From: an uncultured Gammaproteobacteria bacterium
Lineage (GTDB): Bacteria > Pseudomonadota > Gammaproteobacteria > GCA-001735895
Reading direction: 5' to 3'
Assembly: GCA_947260025.1 (NCBI GenBank)
Contig: CAMYON010000009.1
Location: forward strand, 1-52,206
DNA length: 52,206 nt
The notes under the pieces are model-generated. The model saw only the letters and a program-made list of their open reading frames with translations, was not told the origin of the DNA and did no database searches. This document shows, piece by piece, positions 1 to 10,198 of the stretch. Both the position numbers and the translations under genes were made by a program. Position 1 is the first letter of the stretch. Every line of letters begins with the position of its first letter.

Positions 1-31
1 ACATCAATTAGATAAACTTTTCCCTCAATCC

Positions 32-1045
32 CTAGCGCGAATTGACGATCGCCGGACCTTTACAGCGCCCAAGACAATACGCGTGTTCTGTTAACTGCTG
101 GTATTCAGTAGGTATCTTATCCAGATCTGGTTGGCCATCTCCATCTTCATCGCCTAAGGCAAAGAAAATATCGATGCAGTTTTCCTTATCAGGAAGCGTT
201 AATGGCCAGTAGTCTTTATCACTACCTGTGACTACATGTCCATTTACTGTGAGCTTAGTTACGTTAATTTTGGTACCTCGAGCGTGCAGCTTGACGTCAA
301 ACCCTTTATCGTGGATTCGCTTTTTCATATCTATACTAAAAAATAAAGTATTTGGAAAAGGATCCCATGCTGCCCAATCTGAGTCTGTCCAAGTTGCTGG
401 GTCCGGATCATTACCGCCCTGAATTTCGTGGATCACGTAGGCGTTACCGTTAATCTTGATTTCCCATAGAAAGGTGTTCATGCCCACAATTATGTCGCCA
501 AGTTTGTAGGTCTCTATTGTAGCAACCTTCATCTCACCTGACCCAGTATCGGTGTTCGATTTACGCGTAAACTCGAAATCTGTTATCCGCCCCCAAAGCT
601 CAGGATTCGCCTCCAAATTTGTATAGCCGTCCGTAGCCGGATCAATATTTAGTTCAGCCGCATTAAGGAAGGTATGATAATACCCACCTCCCAGGCCTTT
701 GAATGGCATTGTTCCCTTCGAAGTATCTTTGTTTCTCTTTCTTACTTCTCTAATGAGCTGCCCTAGCTTCTTGGTTTTGTCACCTGGATCATCGGAGTAT
801 GGCAATATTCGACCACGTAGCTTGGCTTCGTCTTTAAGCACGTCCTTGGCTAGTTCTAGCATCGATGCAGCATCGTCTCCGATCATTAACTCCGATTTCT
901 TGTTTATTGTGCTGAACGCTTGCTGGCCGATTCCTTTATCGTCATCTCCCGTTGGATATGCGACACAAGCTGACAAAAACATAGGCAATATCGGTAGCAA
1001 CAAACTGGTGAAGCATCTACTTTTTCTTAACTGTTCTCTTTGCAT
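32..1045 (-). CDS. Putative lipoprotein of unknown function
   Basis: The protein has about 337 residues from the ATG at 1045, which is preceded by a strong AGGAGGAA ribosome site; an in-frame start further upstream (1126) lacks one. The N-terminus is a lipoprotein signal: basic residues, a leucine-rich core and the lipobox LSAC, so the mature protein should be lipid-anchored. Near the C-terminus lies DEDGDGQPDLDKI, resembling the Asp-rich calcium loops of EF-hand or thrombospondin type 3 repeats, followed by two cysteines (YCLGRCKG). I do not recognise the family. Codon use looks more AT-rich than in most neighbours, which hints at acquisition. It is followed by no visible terminator before the window edge. 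Confidence 0.7.
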   Translation of the reverse strand: MQREQLRKSRCFTSLLLPILPMFLSACVAYPTGDDDKGIGQQAFSTINKKSELMIGDDAASMLELAKDVLKDEAKLRGRILPYSDDPGDKTKKLGQLIREVRKRNKDTSKGTMPFKGLGGGYYHTFLNAAELNIDPATDGYTNLEANPELWGRITDFEFTRKSNTDTGSGEMKVATIETYKLGDIIVGMNTFLWEIKINGNAYVIHEIQGGNDPDPATWTDSDWAAWDPFPNTLFFSIDMKKRIHDKGFDVKLHARGTKINVTKLTVNGHVVTGSDKDYWPLTLPDKENCIDIFFALGDEDGDGQPDLDKIPTEYQQLTEHAYCLGRCKGPAIVNSR

Positions 1046-1269
1046 GATTATTCCTCCTCTATGCAGTGTATCGGTAAGCGACTGACCGAAATCGGTGTCG
1101 CAGGAATGTCGTCCCAACAGAGACAAATGCAGAGTCCAATTACTTGAGTAGAACCCACTCTAACTCGCCTCAAGTCAAGTGGTCCCAGTCTCTAACAAGC
1201 CACCCTATCAGTATGTGGGTTTTCCCACAAGTTACGCTACCGCGTGGAGAACAAGGTAATTCCTCAAAA

Positions 1270-1318
1270 AAAAGAGGGGGCGGAGGGATTATTAGTTAAT
1301 CCCTCCGCCCCCTTTAAT
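1270..1318 (-). terminator. Rho-independent terminator made of a GGAGGGAT palindrome
   Basis: A perfect 16-bp stem (1276-1291 pairing with 1297-1312, core GGGGGCGGAGGGATTA) encloses a five-base loop. Read on the minus strand it is followed by a run of eight T, so it can terminate the GST gene that ends at 1340. A related palindrome with the same GGAGGGAT core lies at 11230-11273, so this terminator is probably also a dispersed repeat. Confidence 0.85.
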
Positions 1319-1339
1319 GCAAAGTTTGAATAGGCAGAT

Positions 1340-2122
1340 TTACCGGGCGGCAGCCAGACCTTTTTGTACGCCTTCCCGCTCCTGGATAAGCTTCGCCCAG
1401 CGCAATACATGGCTGTACGAAGTCGTGTCCAGAAATTCGACCGCATCGTAAACGTCGCCCGTCGCGAGGCGTCCGTACCAGGACCAGATCGCAATATCGG
1501 CGATCGAATAGCCGCTGACGCACATGTATTCCCGTTGGGCCAGGTGACGATCCAGTACATCCAGCTGACGCTTACTTTCCATCGCATAGCGGTTAATCGG
1601 GTATTCCATCGGGTAAGGTGCGTATCTATAGAAGTGCCCGAAGCCACCGCCCAGGAAAGACGCGCTGCTCTCTTGCCAGAACAGCCAGGAAAGGCATTCC
1701 GTGCGGTCGACCGGATCCTGCGGCAGCAAGGCTCCGTGTTTCTCGGCCAGGTAGAACAGAATCGCGCAGGACTCGAACACGGATTGCGCGGGTGATTTGG
1801 TCTGGTCGAGTATTACCGGAATCTTCGAGTTCGGGTTGAGCTTGACGAAATCGGAACCGAATTGCTCGCCTTTGCCGATATCGATGGTATACAGATCGTA
1901 GGCCGCATCGGTCTCGCCCAGCGCCAGCAGTTCTTCCAGCATGACCGTGATCTTGATGCCGTTGGGCGTGCCCAGCGAGTACAGCTGGATCGGTTTATCG
2001 CCGACCGGCAGGGTTTTCTCGTGGGTCGGGCCGGCAATCGGGCGGTTGACGCCGGCCCATTTGCCGCCGCTTTCACTGTCCCATTTCCAGACTTTCGGTG
2101 GTGTGTAGTTTTCGTTACTCAT
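1340..2122 (-). CDS. yghU: YghU-type glutathione S-transferase / disulfide reductase
   Basis: Predicted cytoplasmic glutathione-dependent disulfide-bond reductase of the nu-class (YghU/YfcG) GST group. The protein has 260 residues from ATG 2122. The N-terminus (YTPPKVWKWD, then NRPIAGPTHEKTLPVG) and the thioredoxin-fold motif LYSLGTPNGIKITVMLEELL match E. coli YghU closely as I recall it. PNSKIP and FESCAILFYLAEK form the glutathione site, and the all-alpha domain contains FLGGGFGHFYRYAP. It is somewhat shorter at the C-terminus than E. coli YghU (288 residues). An upstream in-frame start at 2206 is unlikely because its extra residues look untranslated. A hairpin terminator follows. Confidence 0.9.
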   Translation of the reverse strand: MSNENYTPPKVWKWDSESGGKWAGVNRPIAGPTHEKTLPVGDKPIQLYSLGTPNGIKITVMLEELLALGETDAAYDLYTIDIGKGEQFGSDFVKLNPNSKIPVILDQTKSPAQSVFESCAILFYLAEKHGALLPQDPVDRTECLSWLFWQESSASFLGGGFGHFYRYAPYPMEYPINRYAMESKRQLDVLDRHLAQREYMCVSGYSIADIAIWSWYGRLATGDVYDAVEFLDTTSYSHVLRWAKLIQEREGVQKGLAAAR

Positions 2123-2279
2123 CGTGTGGCTCTCAGGCTTGGGTGGTTTCGGTGGATAATAAATCAATCGGTGCGGTGTTTGTGGTTTTATGCAGGCCCG
2201 CACCACTGATAAAAACGGAATGTATGCAATAAAGGATCAGGCCATCGGCTTCTTAAACCGTGGACAGTAGACTACCGTA

Positions 2280-2441
2280 CTACTGCTCTGGCTTCTGCCT
2301 GGCGGTCAGGCGAAATACGAGCACCACCGTGATAACTATCCAGCCATAAGGATACGGGAATACGCCCGTGAAGAAGGCAATCAATGTTGCCATCAGAGCA
2401 ATAATCAGCAGACCTGAAATCCAGTCGAGCTTAATTTTCAT
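2280..2441 (-). CDS. Small two-helix membrane protein (53 residues)
   Basis: A short reading frame starts at ATG 2441 and encodes MKIKLDWISGLLIIALMATL and onward to a TAG at 2280. Two hydrophobic stretches (about residues 8-27 and 32-44) are separated by a Pro/Tyr/Gly turn (GVFPYPYG), followed by a basic tail ending RQKPEQ. This is the pattern of a small integral membrane protein. It lies in the gap between the YghU-type gene and the lipoprotein operon and is easy to miss because of its size. I know no function. A positive N-terminus and a clean hydrophobic pattern support it; the ribosome site (TGAGAT) is only moderate. Confidence 0.6.
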   Translation of the reverse strand: MKIKLDWISGLLIIALMATLIAFFTGVFPYPYGWIVITVVLVFRLTARQKPEQ

Positions 2442-2597
2442 ATCTCATTCAACCTCATAGCCTACTTATATCCTGGCCCCGGAATTCTGCGGGCCTGGTT
2501 TACTTCAGCGGATAACAATCCCGCCGCACCCGTTAGCGGATGAGAGTCGATTGCGAGTCGTGCGCATTACCCTGTTGCTTCGCGTCAGGCATTCCGA

Positions 2598-3608
2598 TCA
2601 GGGCTTGACCGCAAAACCGAGCACTGTTTCCCGCAGTTCATCCTTCAACAAGGCATCGATATCGCTAAGCAACCGCTGCTGCGTGCGCTCGACGCTGGTC
2701 GAGGATGCCTTCAGCTCCCAGCGCTCGACGCCGATATCGTTGCCGGCATTGTCAACCAGGTTTAACTGCAGCGTCCCCCGCATCCAGTACCAGCCGCTTT
2801 GTTCGATCACCGGATCGAGCTGCGCCTCCAGCATCAGTCGATAGTCGGCTTCGGCAGAATTGCCGATCTTGAATCCGGCGCCGGCGCTCGCGGCGCTGAG
2901 CAGTTCGGTCAATTCAGGCGCCAGCGCGCCGCTCGCGCTCGGCAGCAGGGTAATCCTGTTCAGCAGCGCATCGCGGCTACGCTCGAGTTCGGCGAGCGAC
3001 ATGACCGGCGGCTTGCCGCGTCCGCTGTTATCGACCACCTGCAGCGAGCTTTGCACGACGATGCGCTGCTGCTGGGCCGCGATGGCTTGCTGTACTAATC
3101 CCGCACGTTTGAGTGGCGTATTTTCGCCTTCGGCGCGGCGCAGCCACTGCTGGCTCTGGTCGTCGAGCGCGCTTATTTCCTGTTCGAACTGGAAGCGCGC
3201 GCGACCGCGCGATAACACCGCGAGTGCGTAATGCTGGTCGTTCGCTGCGTCGCGCCACTGCTCGACAATTTGCACGCCCTGCAGGCTTTTCGAAGTCGAT
3301 GTCAGCAGCCGGCGCGATATTTTCTGGTCGAGCGTCTGGATGCTCTCGCCGTCAGCCTGCTGGCTGCTGAAGGTTTGCGATTGCTGGCCGCGCTCGCGCA
3401 CGGCGACTTCGAACTGCTTGGCCAACTCGCTGCGCGCACGGTCTTTGGCGTCTTGCGGGGTCAGCGCGCTGCCCTGACCACTCAGATAAAGCGCCTGCGG
3501 GTATTGCCCGCTTTGGCCGTCGATCCAGTCCGGCCGGACGCCGTCGTCAGGTGTGCTGGCACAGGCGGTGGCGAACAGGCATAGCAATATCGTGGCATAG
3601 CGTTTCAT
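2598..3608 (-). CDS. LPP20-family lipoprotein
   Basis: A 336-residue exported protein with an N-terminal lipoprotein signal ending ATAC-AST. After it comes PDWIDG, then YLSGQGSALTPQDAKDRARSEL, the typical LPP20-type opening in which a trefoil-like Ala/Arg-rich helix precedes a small alpha/beta domain. The C-terminal half (ADYRLMLEAQLDP, WYWMRGTLQLNL) suggests a second beta-rich domain. Its ATG overlaps the stop of the upstream TPR lipoprotein by 4 bases, so the two are translationally coupled. It is the last of four genes running from 6084 to 2598. In other gammaproteobacteria such clusters are conserved, but the role is not established; an outer-membrane or peptidoglycan function is inferred from the LpoB-like neighbour. 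Confidence 0.75.
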   Translation of the reverse strand: MKRYATILLCLFATACASTPDDGVRPDWIDGQSGQYPQALYLSGQGSALTPQDAKDRARSELAKQFEVAVRERGQQSQTFSSQQADGESIQTLDQKISRRLLTSTSKSLQGVQIVEQWRDAANDQHYALAVLSRGRARFQFEQEISALDDQSQQWLRRAEGENTPLKRAGLVQQAIAAQQQRIVVQSSLQVVDNSGRGKPPVMSLAELERSRDALLNRITLLPSASGALAPELTELLSAASAGAGFKIGNSAEADYRLMLEAQLDPVIEQSGWYWMRGTLQLNLVDNAGNDIGVERWELKASSTSVERTQQRLLSDIDALLKDELRETVLGFAVKP

Positions 3609-4903
3609 CGGTATCGTCCCCCCAGGGTCGAGTAGGATTCGGGCCAGTGGAGGCCGAATACGACGGTCTCGCCCGGTTCGAGTTGAATTTGCTGCCAGCT
3701 GTGGCTGGCTTCAGGACGGGTTGAACCATCGAGCAACAGTTGCAGGTCGTACTGCCCGGGTTCGAGTTCGAGCCGCGTCACCATAATTTCATGCGGCAGG
3801 GTATACCAGGCGCGCGTATCGGCCTGTTCGCTCAATACGGCGAGGACGTTCAACGCGAGGCCGAACAGCGGCGCCTCCTCGCGGGCTTCGTCGGCGACCT
3901 TGTTCTTGACGGCGACGCGCGCCACGGTACGGGCGATAATACCTGGCATTGCATCTTCCAGCGCGGCCCGCGCGTGGCGATCGAGATCCGCAAACAGTTC
4001 CGAATCGTTGGCGGCAAGATCGGTGGTGAGCATGGCGCTGTGGACGCGCGTGTAACGACGCTCGTAAAACGGCGTGGAAATACGATGCATTTGACCATCG
4101 CTGGGTGACTGCGCCAGGATTTCGTGGCTGTGCTTGCGCGGGATCAGGCCGTTGAACAGGATCGCCACCACGCGCGCCTGCTCGCGAAAACTCTGCTGCG
4201 TCGGCCAGCTGACGAGCGCAAACTCTTCATCGAACCGGCGATGCTCATCGACCTGGCCCAGGTAGTCGGTCAAGCGCAGCAAATCCTGTTGCAACAGGCT
4301 CGGGATTGCACGTTCGTTGTCGCGATAGGCCTCGTACGCCTTGCGGTAGGCGATTAGCGCATTATCGGGTTCCTGGTTGAACTCGAAAACCAGGCCCGAC
4401 AGGTAGCGCGCGAACGGCAGACGAAACCCGTCCTGCTGTTTGAGAAACTCGTCGAGTTGCAGGACTTCGACGCGAGCGCTGTCGTATTGCCGCAGCTCCA
4501 GAAAATTCATCGCCTTGAAACAATGTATGAGTACGCGCTCGAACGTGGGCGGCAGGTAGCTGCGCATCAAATCGTTTATCGTAACCGCCGCGGCCTGCTC
4601 GCTCAAGCTGATTGCATCGAGCTCTTCGATGGCATCCTTGGCCTCTTCAAACGCGGTATTGCTGGCCTCGAATTGTTGTTGCATACGCAATAGTATGGCC
4701 TTGTCCAGCAGGTATATGCTCTCGTTGCGCGACACGCGGCGGCGCAGTTCCACCACTTCCAGCGCCTCGGCGGCACGGTTGTTGTTCAGGTATTGCTCCA
4801 GGTCGCCCTGGTTGCGGGCAATGCCGCTAACACAGGCGACCTGGCTCAGCGCCAGACCGGCCAGGACCAGCGCCGCCAGCGGCTTCGGGCCCGTACAACT
4901 CAT
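3605..4903 (-). CDS. TPR-containing lipoprotein (COG3014-like)
   Basis: A 432-residue exported protein. The signal segment is hydrophobic and ends in SQVAC, an imperfect lipobox (Gln at -3). The body is helical with TPR-like segments (AAEALEVVELRRR, YLLDKAILLRMQQQFEASNTAFEEAK, YLSGLVFEFNQEPDNALIAYRKAYEAY). The C-terminus is beta-rich (VTRLELEPGQYDLQLLLDG and LEPGETVVFGLHWPE), like a small immunoglobulin-like or carboxypeptidase-regulatory fold. It starts 9 bases after the LpoB-like gene and overlaps the following LPP20 gene. The resemblance to the uncharacterised COG3014 group is from memory and unproven. Confidence 0.7.
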   Translation of the reverse strand: MSCTGPKPLAALVLAGLALSQVACVSGIARNQGDLEQYLNNNRAAEALEVVELRRRVSRNESIYLLDKAILLRMQQQFEASNTAFEEAKDAIEELDAISLSEQAAAVTINDLMRSYLPPTFERVLIHCFKAMNFLELRQYDSARVEVLQLDEFLKQQDGFRLPFARYLSGLVFEFNQEPDNALIAYRKAYEAYRDNERAIPSLLQQDLLRLTDYLGQVDEHRRFDEEFALVSWPTQQSFREQARVVAILFNGLIPRKHSHEILAQSPSDGQMHRISTPFYERRYTRVHSAMLTTDLAANDSELFADLDRHARAALEDAMPGIIARTVARVAVKNKVADEAREEAPLFGLALNVLAVLSEQADTRAWYTLPHEIMVTRLELEPGQYDLQLLLDGSTRPEASHSWQQIQLEPGETVVFGLHWPESYSTLGGRYR

Positions 4904-4912
4904 ACGTCCCGC

Positions 4913-5524
4913 TTACCAACGAATCGAGTTTTTCTCGACGAACTTCTTGATCTTCTTTTGCCCGACCCAGACCTTGCGGTTGTCGGCCAGGCTGATCAGC
5001 GACAGGTCTACCTGGTAATAGCGCACCTGTTCGTTGCCCTCGGTGTCGAGGATGGTATTGATCACGCCCGTGAGCATGAAATCGGCACCGAGTTCCTCGC
5101 CCATGCGCTTGGCGGTTTCGGCGCTGGCGTTCAATTCCTGGTCCTTGCGTTCCTCGCGGATTTCGCCCCGTTCGCTTTTGGACGCGACAAATTCTACGCC
5201 TCCAGAGTTGATCAACTCACGCTCGATATCGCCGATAAAGGTGCCGACGTTGATATGTTCATGGCTCAGATTGCGCACCTCGCCGACGATGACCGCGGGC
5301 AGGTTACCTTTGTCGTTAATGAAGCTATCCAGCCAGGGGCGCGCCAGCACGTCGCGCATCATTTCCTCGGATACCAGGCGTGAGTCGGTATCGTTCCATT
5401 CGCCGCTGAGGTCGCGGGTTTCGTCCACGTCGATTCGTTCCACGCGGGTGGAGCAAGCGGATAACGCGAGGCTAACGCACAACGCGGCGGCCAGCGCCAG
5501 GGCACTTGCCGGTAAGCGGCTCAT
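4913..5524 (-). CDS. LpoB-like penicillin-binding-protein activator lipoprotein
   Basis: A 203-residue lipoprotein with a clear signal (LALSAC at about residues 19-24). The mature part starts with an Asp/Glu-rich linker (DVDETRDLSGEWNDTDSRLV), then a compact alpha/beta domain: MMRDVLARPWLDSF, PAVIVGEVRNLSHEHIN, IERELINSGGVEFVAS, ADFMLTGVIN and YQVDLSLISLADNRKVWVGQKKIKK. This order matches the family of E. coli LpoB, which spans the periplasm and activates PBP1B. Whether this protein acts on a PBP is inference. Its ATG overlaps the stop of the upstream LPP20-like gene by 4 bases. Confidence 0.8.
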   Translation of the reverse strand: MSRLPASALALAAALCVSLALSACSTRVERIDVDETRDLSGEWNDTDSRLVSEEMMRDVLARPWLDSFINDKGNLPAVIVGEVRNLSHEHINVGTFIGDIERELINSGGVEFVASKSERGEIREERKDQELNASAETAKRMGEELGADFMLTGVINTILDTEGNEQVRYYQVDLSLISLADNRKVWVGQKKIKKFVEKNSIRW

Positions 5525-6084
5525 TGTTCCGCTCCCGTCATGCGATCAAATATCGAATCGCCTTCCCGGGAGAGAAAATCGCGCAGCGCGGGGCTCATTT
5601 CCATTGCCTTGTCGAGCGTTTCTTTCACAGATTTGATATCCAGCTCGGCCAGCGACCAGATCATGCCGGTATCCTCGTCGCGCCAGCGGCCGATGATTTT
5701 TGCGCCGCTGAGGTTGATCTGTGTCAGGCTGTCGATCTGGCGCGTCACCGCCTGCTCGCTCAATTGCTCGTCGCCATCCCCTGCGGCGGCGCTGTAATCG
5801 TTAGAGGCCACCTTCATGTACGAGCTGAAAATACGCGCTAACTCGGCGCGTGCCCGATCGTCGGCGGTAGTTTTTTGCAGCGATAGATTGCCCATCGTTG
5901 GCGCCGAGCCTATGCCGTGAAACAGCCGCCCGTCACGGTCATTGAGCATCTGGTTGCCTTCGTTGACCCAGTCGGGCGCATCGGCGATGTGCAGGTCGCT
6001 TTCGACTTCGGTTTTGCTGCTGCAACCCGCGAGCAATAATATCCCGAGCGCAACAGAACCCAGGCACAGGCGGAATTTGGTCAT
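5521..6084 (-). CDS. LPP20-family lipoprotein, first gene of the operon
   Basis: A 187-residue lipoprotein starting at ATG 6084 (ribosome site GAGGGAAAA); a longer in-frame start at 6243 would run through repeat sequence and bury the signal peptide. Lipobox LLLAGC-SSK, then DAPDWVNEG, FHGIGSAPTMGNLSLQKTTADDRARAELARIF, and a domain ending WSLAELDIKSVKETLDKA, as in LPP20 proteins. It is shorter than its paralogue at 2598-3608. It leads the four-gene unit; the region upstream to 6233 should hold the promoter. Confidence 0.75.
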   Translation of the reverse strand: MTKFRLCLGSVALGILLLAGCSSKTEVESDLHIADAPDWVNEGNQMLNDRDGRLFHGIGSAPTMGNLSLQKTTADDRARAELARIFSSYMKVASNDYSAAAGDGDEQLSEQAVTRQIDSLTQINLSGAKIIGRWRDEDTGMIWSLAELDIKSVKETLDKAMEMSPALRDFLSREGDSIFDRMTGAEQ

Positions 6085-6232
6085 GACGTTTTCCCTCGCA
6101 TTCCAGGTTTTGGACGAAAGTTTACTCCATTCCAACAACCTTGTATTCCATGGGTTTGGCAAAAAGTGTAAAAATGCCATTGTCGCAAAGATGACAGGAG
6201 ACGAGAGCCAATCCGGTAAACATACGACTGGA

Positions 6233-6304
6233 TATTCCGGCAATAGAATACATGTTAACCACTCACGCGCTTTAGTACCGAAATAAGTATAGGGTCCCCG
6301 GAAT
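6233..6304. repeat. Degenerate palindromic element (GGGGACAG family)
   Basis: Imperfect terminal inverted repeats: ATTCCGGCAATAGAATACAT on the left and, in reverse complement, ATTCCGGGGACCCTATACTT on the right. The interior shares TTAACCACT and GAAATAAGTA with the copy at 9972-10041. About 72 bp, with no coding capacity. It lies between the lipoprotein operon and the sodB terminator. Confidence 0.7.
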
Positions 6305-6330
6305 TGCAGGCGTCGGCGTCCAGGGGGCAG

Positions 6331-6358
6331 CGGCCTGTTTCAGGCTCGAAACAGGCCG
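6331..6358 (-). terminator. sodB terminator hairpin
   Basis: CGGCCTGTTTC pairs with GAAACAGGCCG around a six-base loop, just past the sodB stop codon. No strong T-run follows on the minus strand, so termination may be partial or Rho-assisted. Confidence 0.65.
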
Positions 6359-6375
6359 ACTGTATCCGTTGGCGT

Positions 6376-6963
6376 TTATTGACCGCCGTGGTTGCGCGCC
6401 ACGAAATCCCAGTTCACGAGGTTCCAGTATGATTCGAGGTAGGCCGCGCGTCCGTTACGGTAATCGATGTAGTAGGCATGCTCCCAGACGTCGCAGACCA
6501 ACAGGGGAGTGTAACCGTCGGTCATGGGATTGGCGGCATCGTCGGTATTGACGATTTCGAGCACGCCATGCGGGTTCTTGACCAGCCAGGTCCAACCCGA
6601 ACCGAAGTTACCCAGGGCCGCAGCGTTGAAAGCGTCCTTGAAGGCGGCGAAATCGCCGAAGAATTCCTTGATAGCGCTACCCAGGGCGCCTGTCGGCTCG
6701 CCGCCTCGAGCCGAACCCAGGCACTTCCAGTAGAAGTCGTGATTCCAGATCTGCGCGGCATTGTTGAAGATCGCACCTTCGGCATTGCCGACCAATTCCT
6801 CGAGCGTAGCGTTTTCGAACCGGGTACCCTCGACGAGGCTGTTGAGTTTGTCCACGTAGGCAGCATGATGCTTACCGTAGTGATAAGAGACCGTCTCGGC
6901 CGAGATGTAAGGCTCGAGTGCGTTCTCGGCGTAGGGCAGTTCTGAGAGTGTATATTGAGTCAT
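6376..6963 (-). CDS. sodB: Iron superoxide dismutase
   Basis: Dismutates superoxide to hydrogen peroxide and oxygen in the cytoplasm. The 195-residue protein carries the expected metal ligands: His28 (SYHYGKHH), His75 (QIWNHDFYW), Asp158 and His162 (CDVWEHAYY). The NNAAQIWNH motif with Gln before the second His is the hallmark of the iron rather than manganese type, as is the short length. No signal peptide is present. The next gene upstream on the same strand is katG, but a terminator separates the two, so they are separately transcribed. The upstream gap contains repeated TTCGAAT motifs (7038-7085) that may be regulatory. Confidence 0.95.
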   Translation of the reverse strand: MTQYTLSELPYAENALEPYISAETVSYHYGKHHAAYVDKLNSLVEGTRFENATLEELVGNAEGAIFNNAAQIWNHDFYWKCLGSARGGEPTGALGSAIKEFFGDFAAFKDAFNAAALGNFGSGWTWLVKNPHGVLEIVNTDDAANPMTDGYTPLLVCDVWEHAYYIDYRNGRAAYLESYWNLVNWDFVARNHGGQ

Positions 6964-7037
6964 GTTTATTTACCTTGTGTTGAGATTAAATAATGTCGCT
7001 ATGGGGAGCATAATAGGGTCGAAGTGAATGAAATAAA

Positions 7038-7085
7038 ATTCGAATTATTAAATCTATTAATTCGATTTATTCGAATATTCGAATT
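7038..7085. promoter_or_regulatory. Cluster of TTCGAAT motifs upstream of sodB
   Basis: An AT-rich stretch contains TTCGAAT (7039), TTCGATT (7061) and a perfect 14-bp palindrome TTCGAATATTCGAA (7070-7083), spaced 22 and 9 bases apart. It lies 75-120 bases before the sodB start. Repeated near-identical palindromic half-sites suggest a regulator binding region. No regulator can be assigned. Confidence 0.4.
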
Positions 7086-7141
7086 TGTGGCCATGCAGGT
7101 GGCCAGGCAGTTGGAATCGGTAAAGTGGAGATTGCCAAAAG

Positions 7142-7182
7142 GCACCCCCACGCAATCCTGAATGATTGCGCGGGGGTGTCGA
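7142..7182 (-). terminator. katG terminator
   Basis: Immediately after the katG stop, ACACCCCCGCGCAATC pairs with GATTGCGTGGGGGTGCC (one G-T type mismatch) around a six-base loop, followed by CCTTTTGG on the minus strand. A strong stem of about 16 bp. Confidence 0.8.
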
Positions 7183-7188
7183 TCCGGT

Positions 7189-9475
<2,287 letters not shown>

Positions 9476-9605
9476 GCTCGAGAGCCCCAAACAGGCATGC
9501 AGCACCATTTTGGATTGTGATCCAGTGCATCGATGTCGTCGTAAACTCAGTACAACTTAACTCGTCTCTGCAACCACTCGCCGCCCGGTAAATGAGGAAA
9601 CACAT

Positions 9606-9914
9606 ATGTATACATTACTCCCCGCCGCTGCCCTGCTGTTGGGCCTGTCCGTGGTCGAGGCTCATGCTGAGCCCGACGTTCCGATCGGACCCCTGGCGCA
9701 GAGCTTCTTTCCCGACGAGGACGATGACAGGCCTGAGCTGTTCTTGCCCGCAGAAGACGATAGCGATTCGTCGAATTTCGAGCCTGAAGAGGGTGATAGC
9801 GACCCGGCGAATTTCGAGCCCGCCGATGGCGACAGCAATCCCGATAATTTCGAGAGTCCCGACCTGGACGAGCTTGCTCTACCTGCCTCGTCTCCCGAGC
9901 GGGCCCAGGCGTGA
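9606..9914 (+). CDS. Small secreted acidic repeat protein
   Basis: A 102-residue protein with a signal peptide (about residues 1-21, cleavage after VEAHA). The mature part is strongly acidic and contains three tandem 12-residue units whose NFE motifs fall at residues 57, 69 and 81: DSDSSNFEPEEG, DSDPANFEPADG and DSNPDNFESPDL. No cysteines. A GAGGAAAC ribosome site precedes the ATG. I do not recognise it. The Asp/Ser/Asn pattern could bind calcium or be a disordered spacer. It is transcribed divergently from katG. Confidence 0.6.
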   Translation: MYTLLPAAALLLGLSVVEAHAEPDVPIGPLAQSFFPDEDDDRPELFLPAEDDSDSSNFEPEEGDSDPANFEPADGDSNPDNFESPDLDELALPASSPERAQA

Positions 9915-9971
9915 ATCTTACCTACTCCAGGCGTCATCTCAGCTAGCTTCAGGCATCATCCCCGGGATGAT

Positions 9972-10041
9972 ATTCCGGGGACAGTATACTCATTAACCAC
10001 TGGCAAACTTCAGGATTGAAATAAGTACACTGCCCCGTAAT
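9972..10041. repeat. Palindromic element, GGGGACAGTATACT family
   Basis: Terminal inverted repeats: ATTCCGGGGACAGTATACTC on the left and, in reverse complement, ATTACGGGGCAGTGTACTT on the right, around about 28 bp of interior. Non-coding, about 70 bp, like a small MITE or REP-type unit. Between it and rdgC (10042-10198) I see only a further weak motif (gacctgacctct), no gene. Confidence 0.8.
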
Positions 10042-10198
10042 CCCGATTGCTAGTAGCTCAGCACGGTCGTATCGTCGGCGAACAACGCGGGCCAAATCTT
10101 TGATTTATAACGTCGACTGGGAATGAATAGCGATCGGCATAGACAACTGAAGACCTGACCTCTAATGCTAAAGATTAATCTGTCCTGTTTATGGCGCC

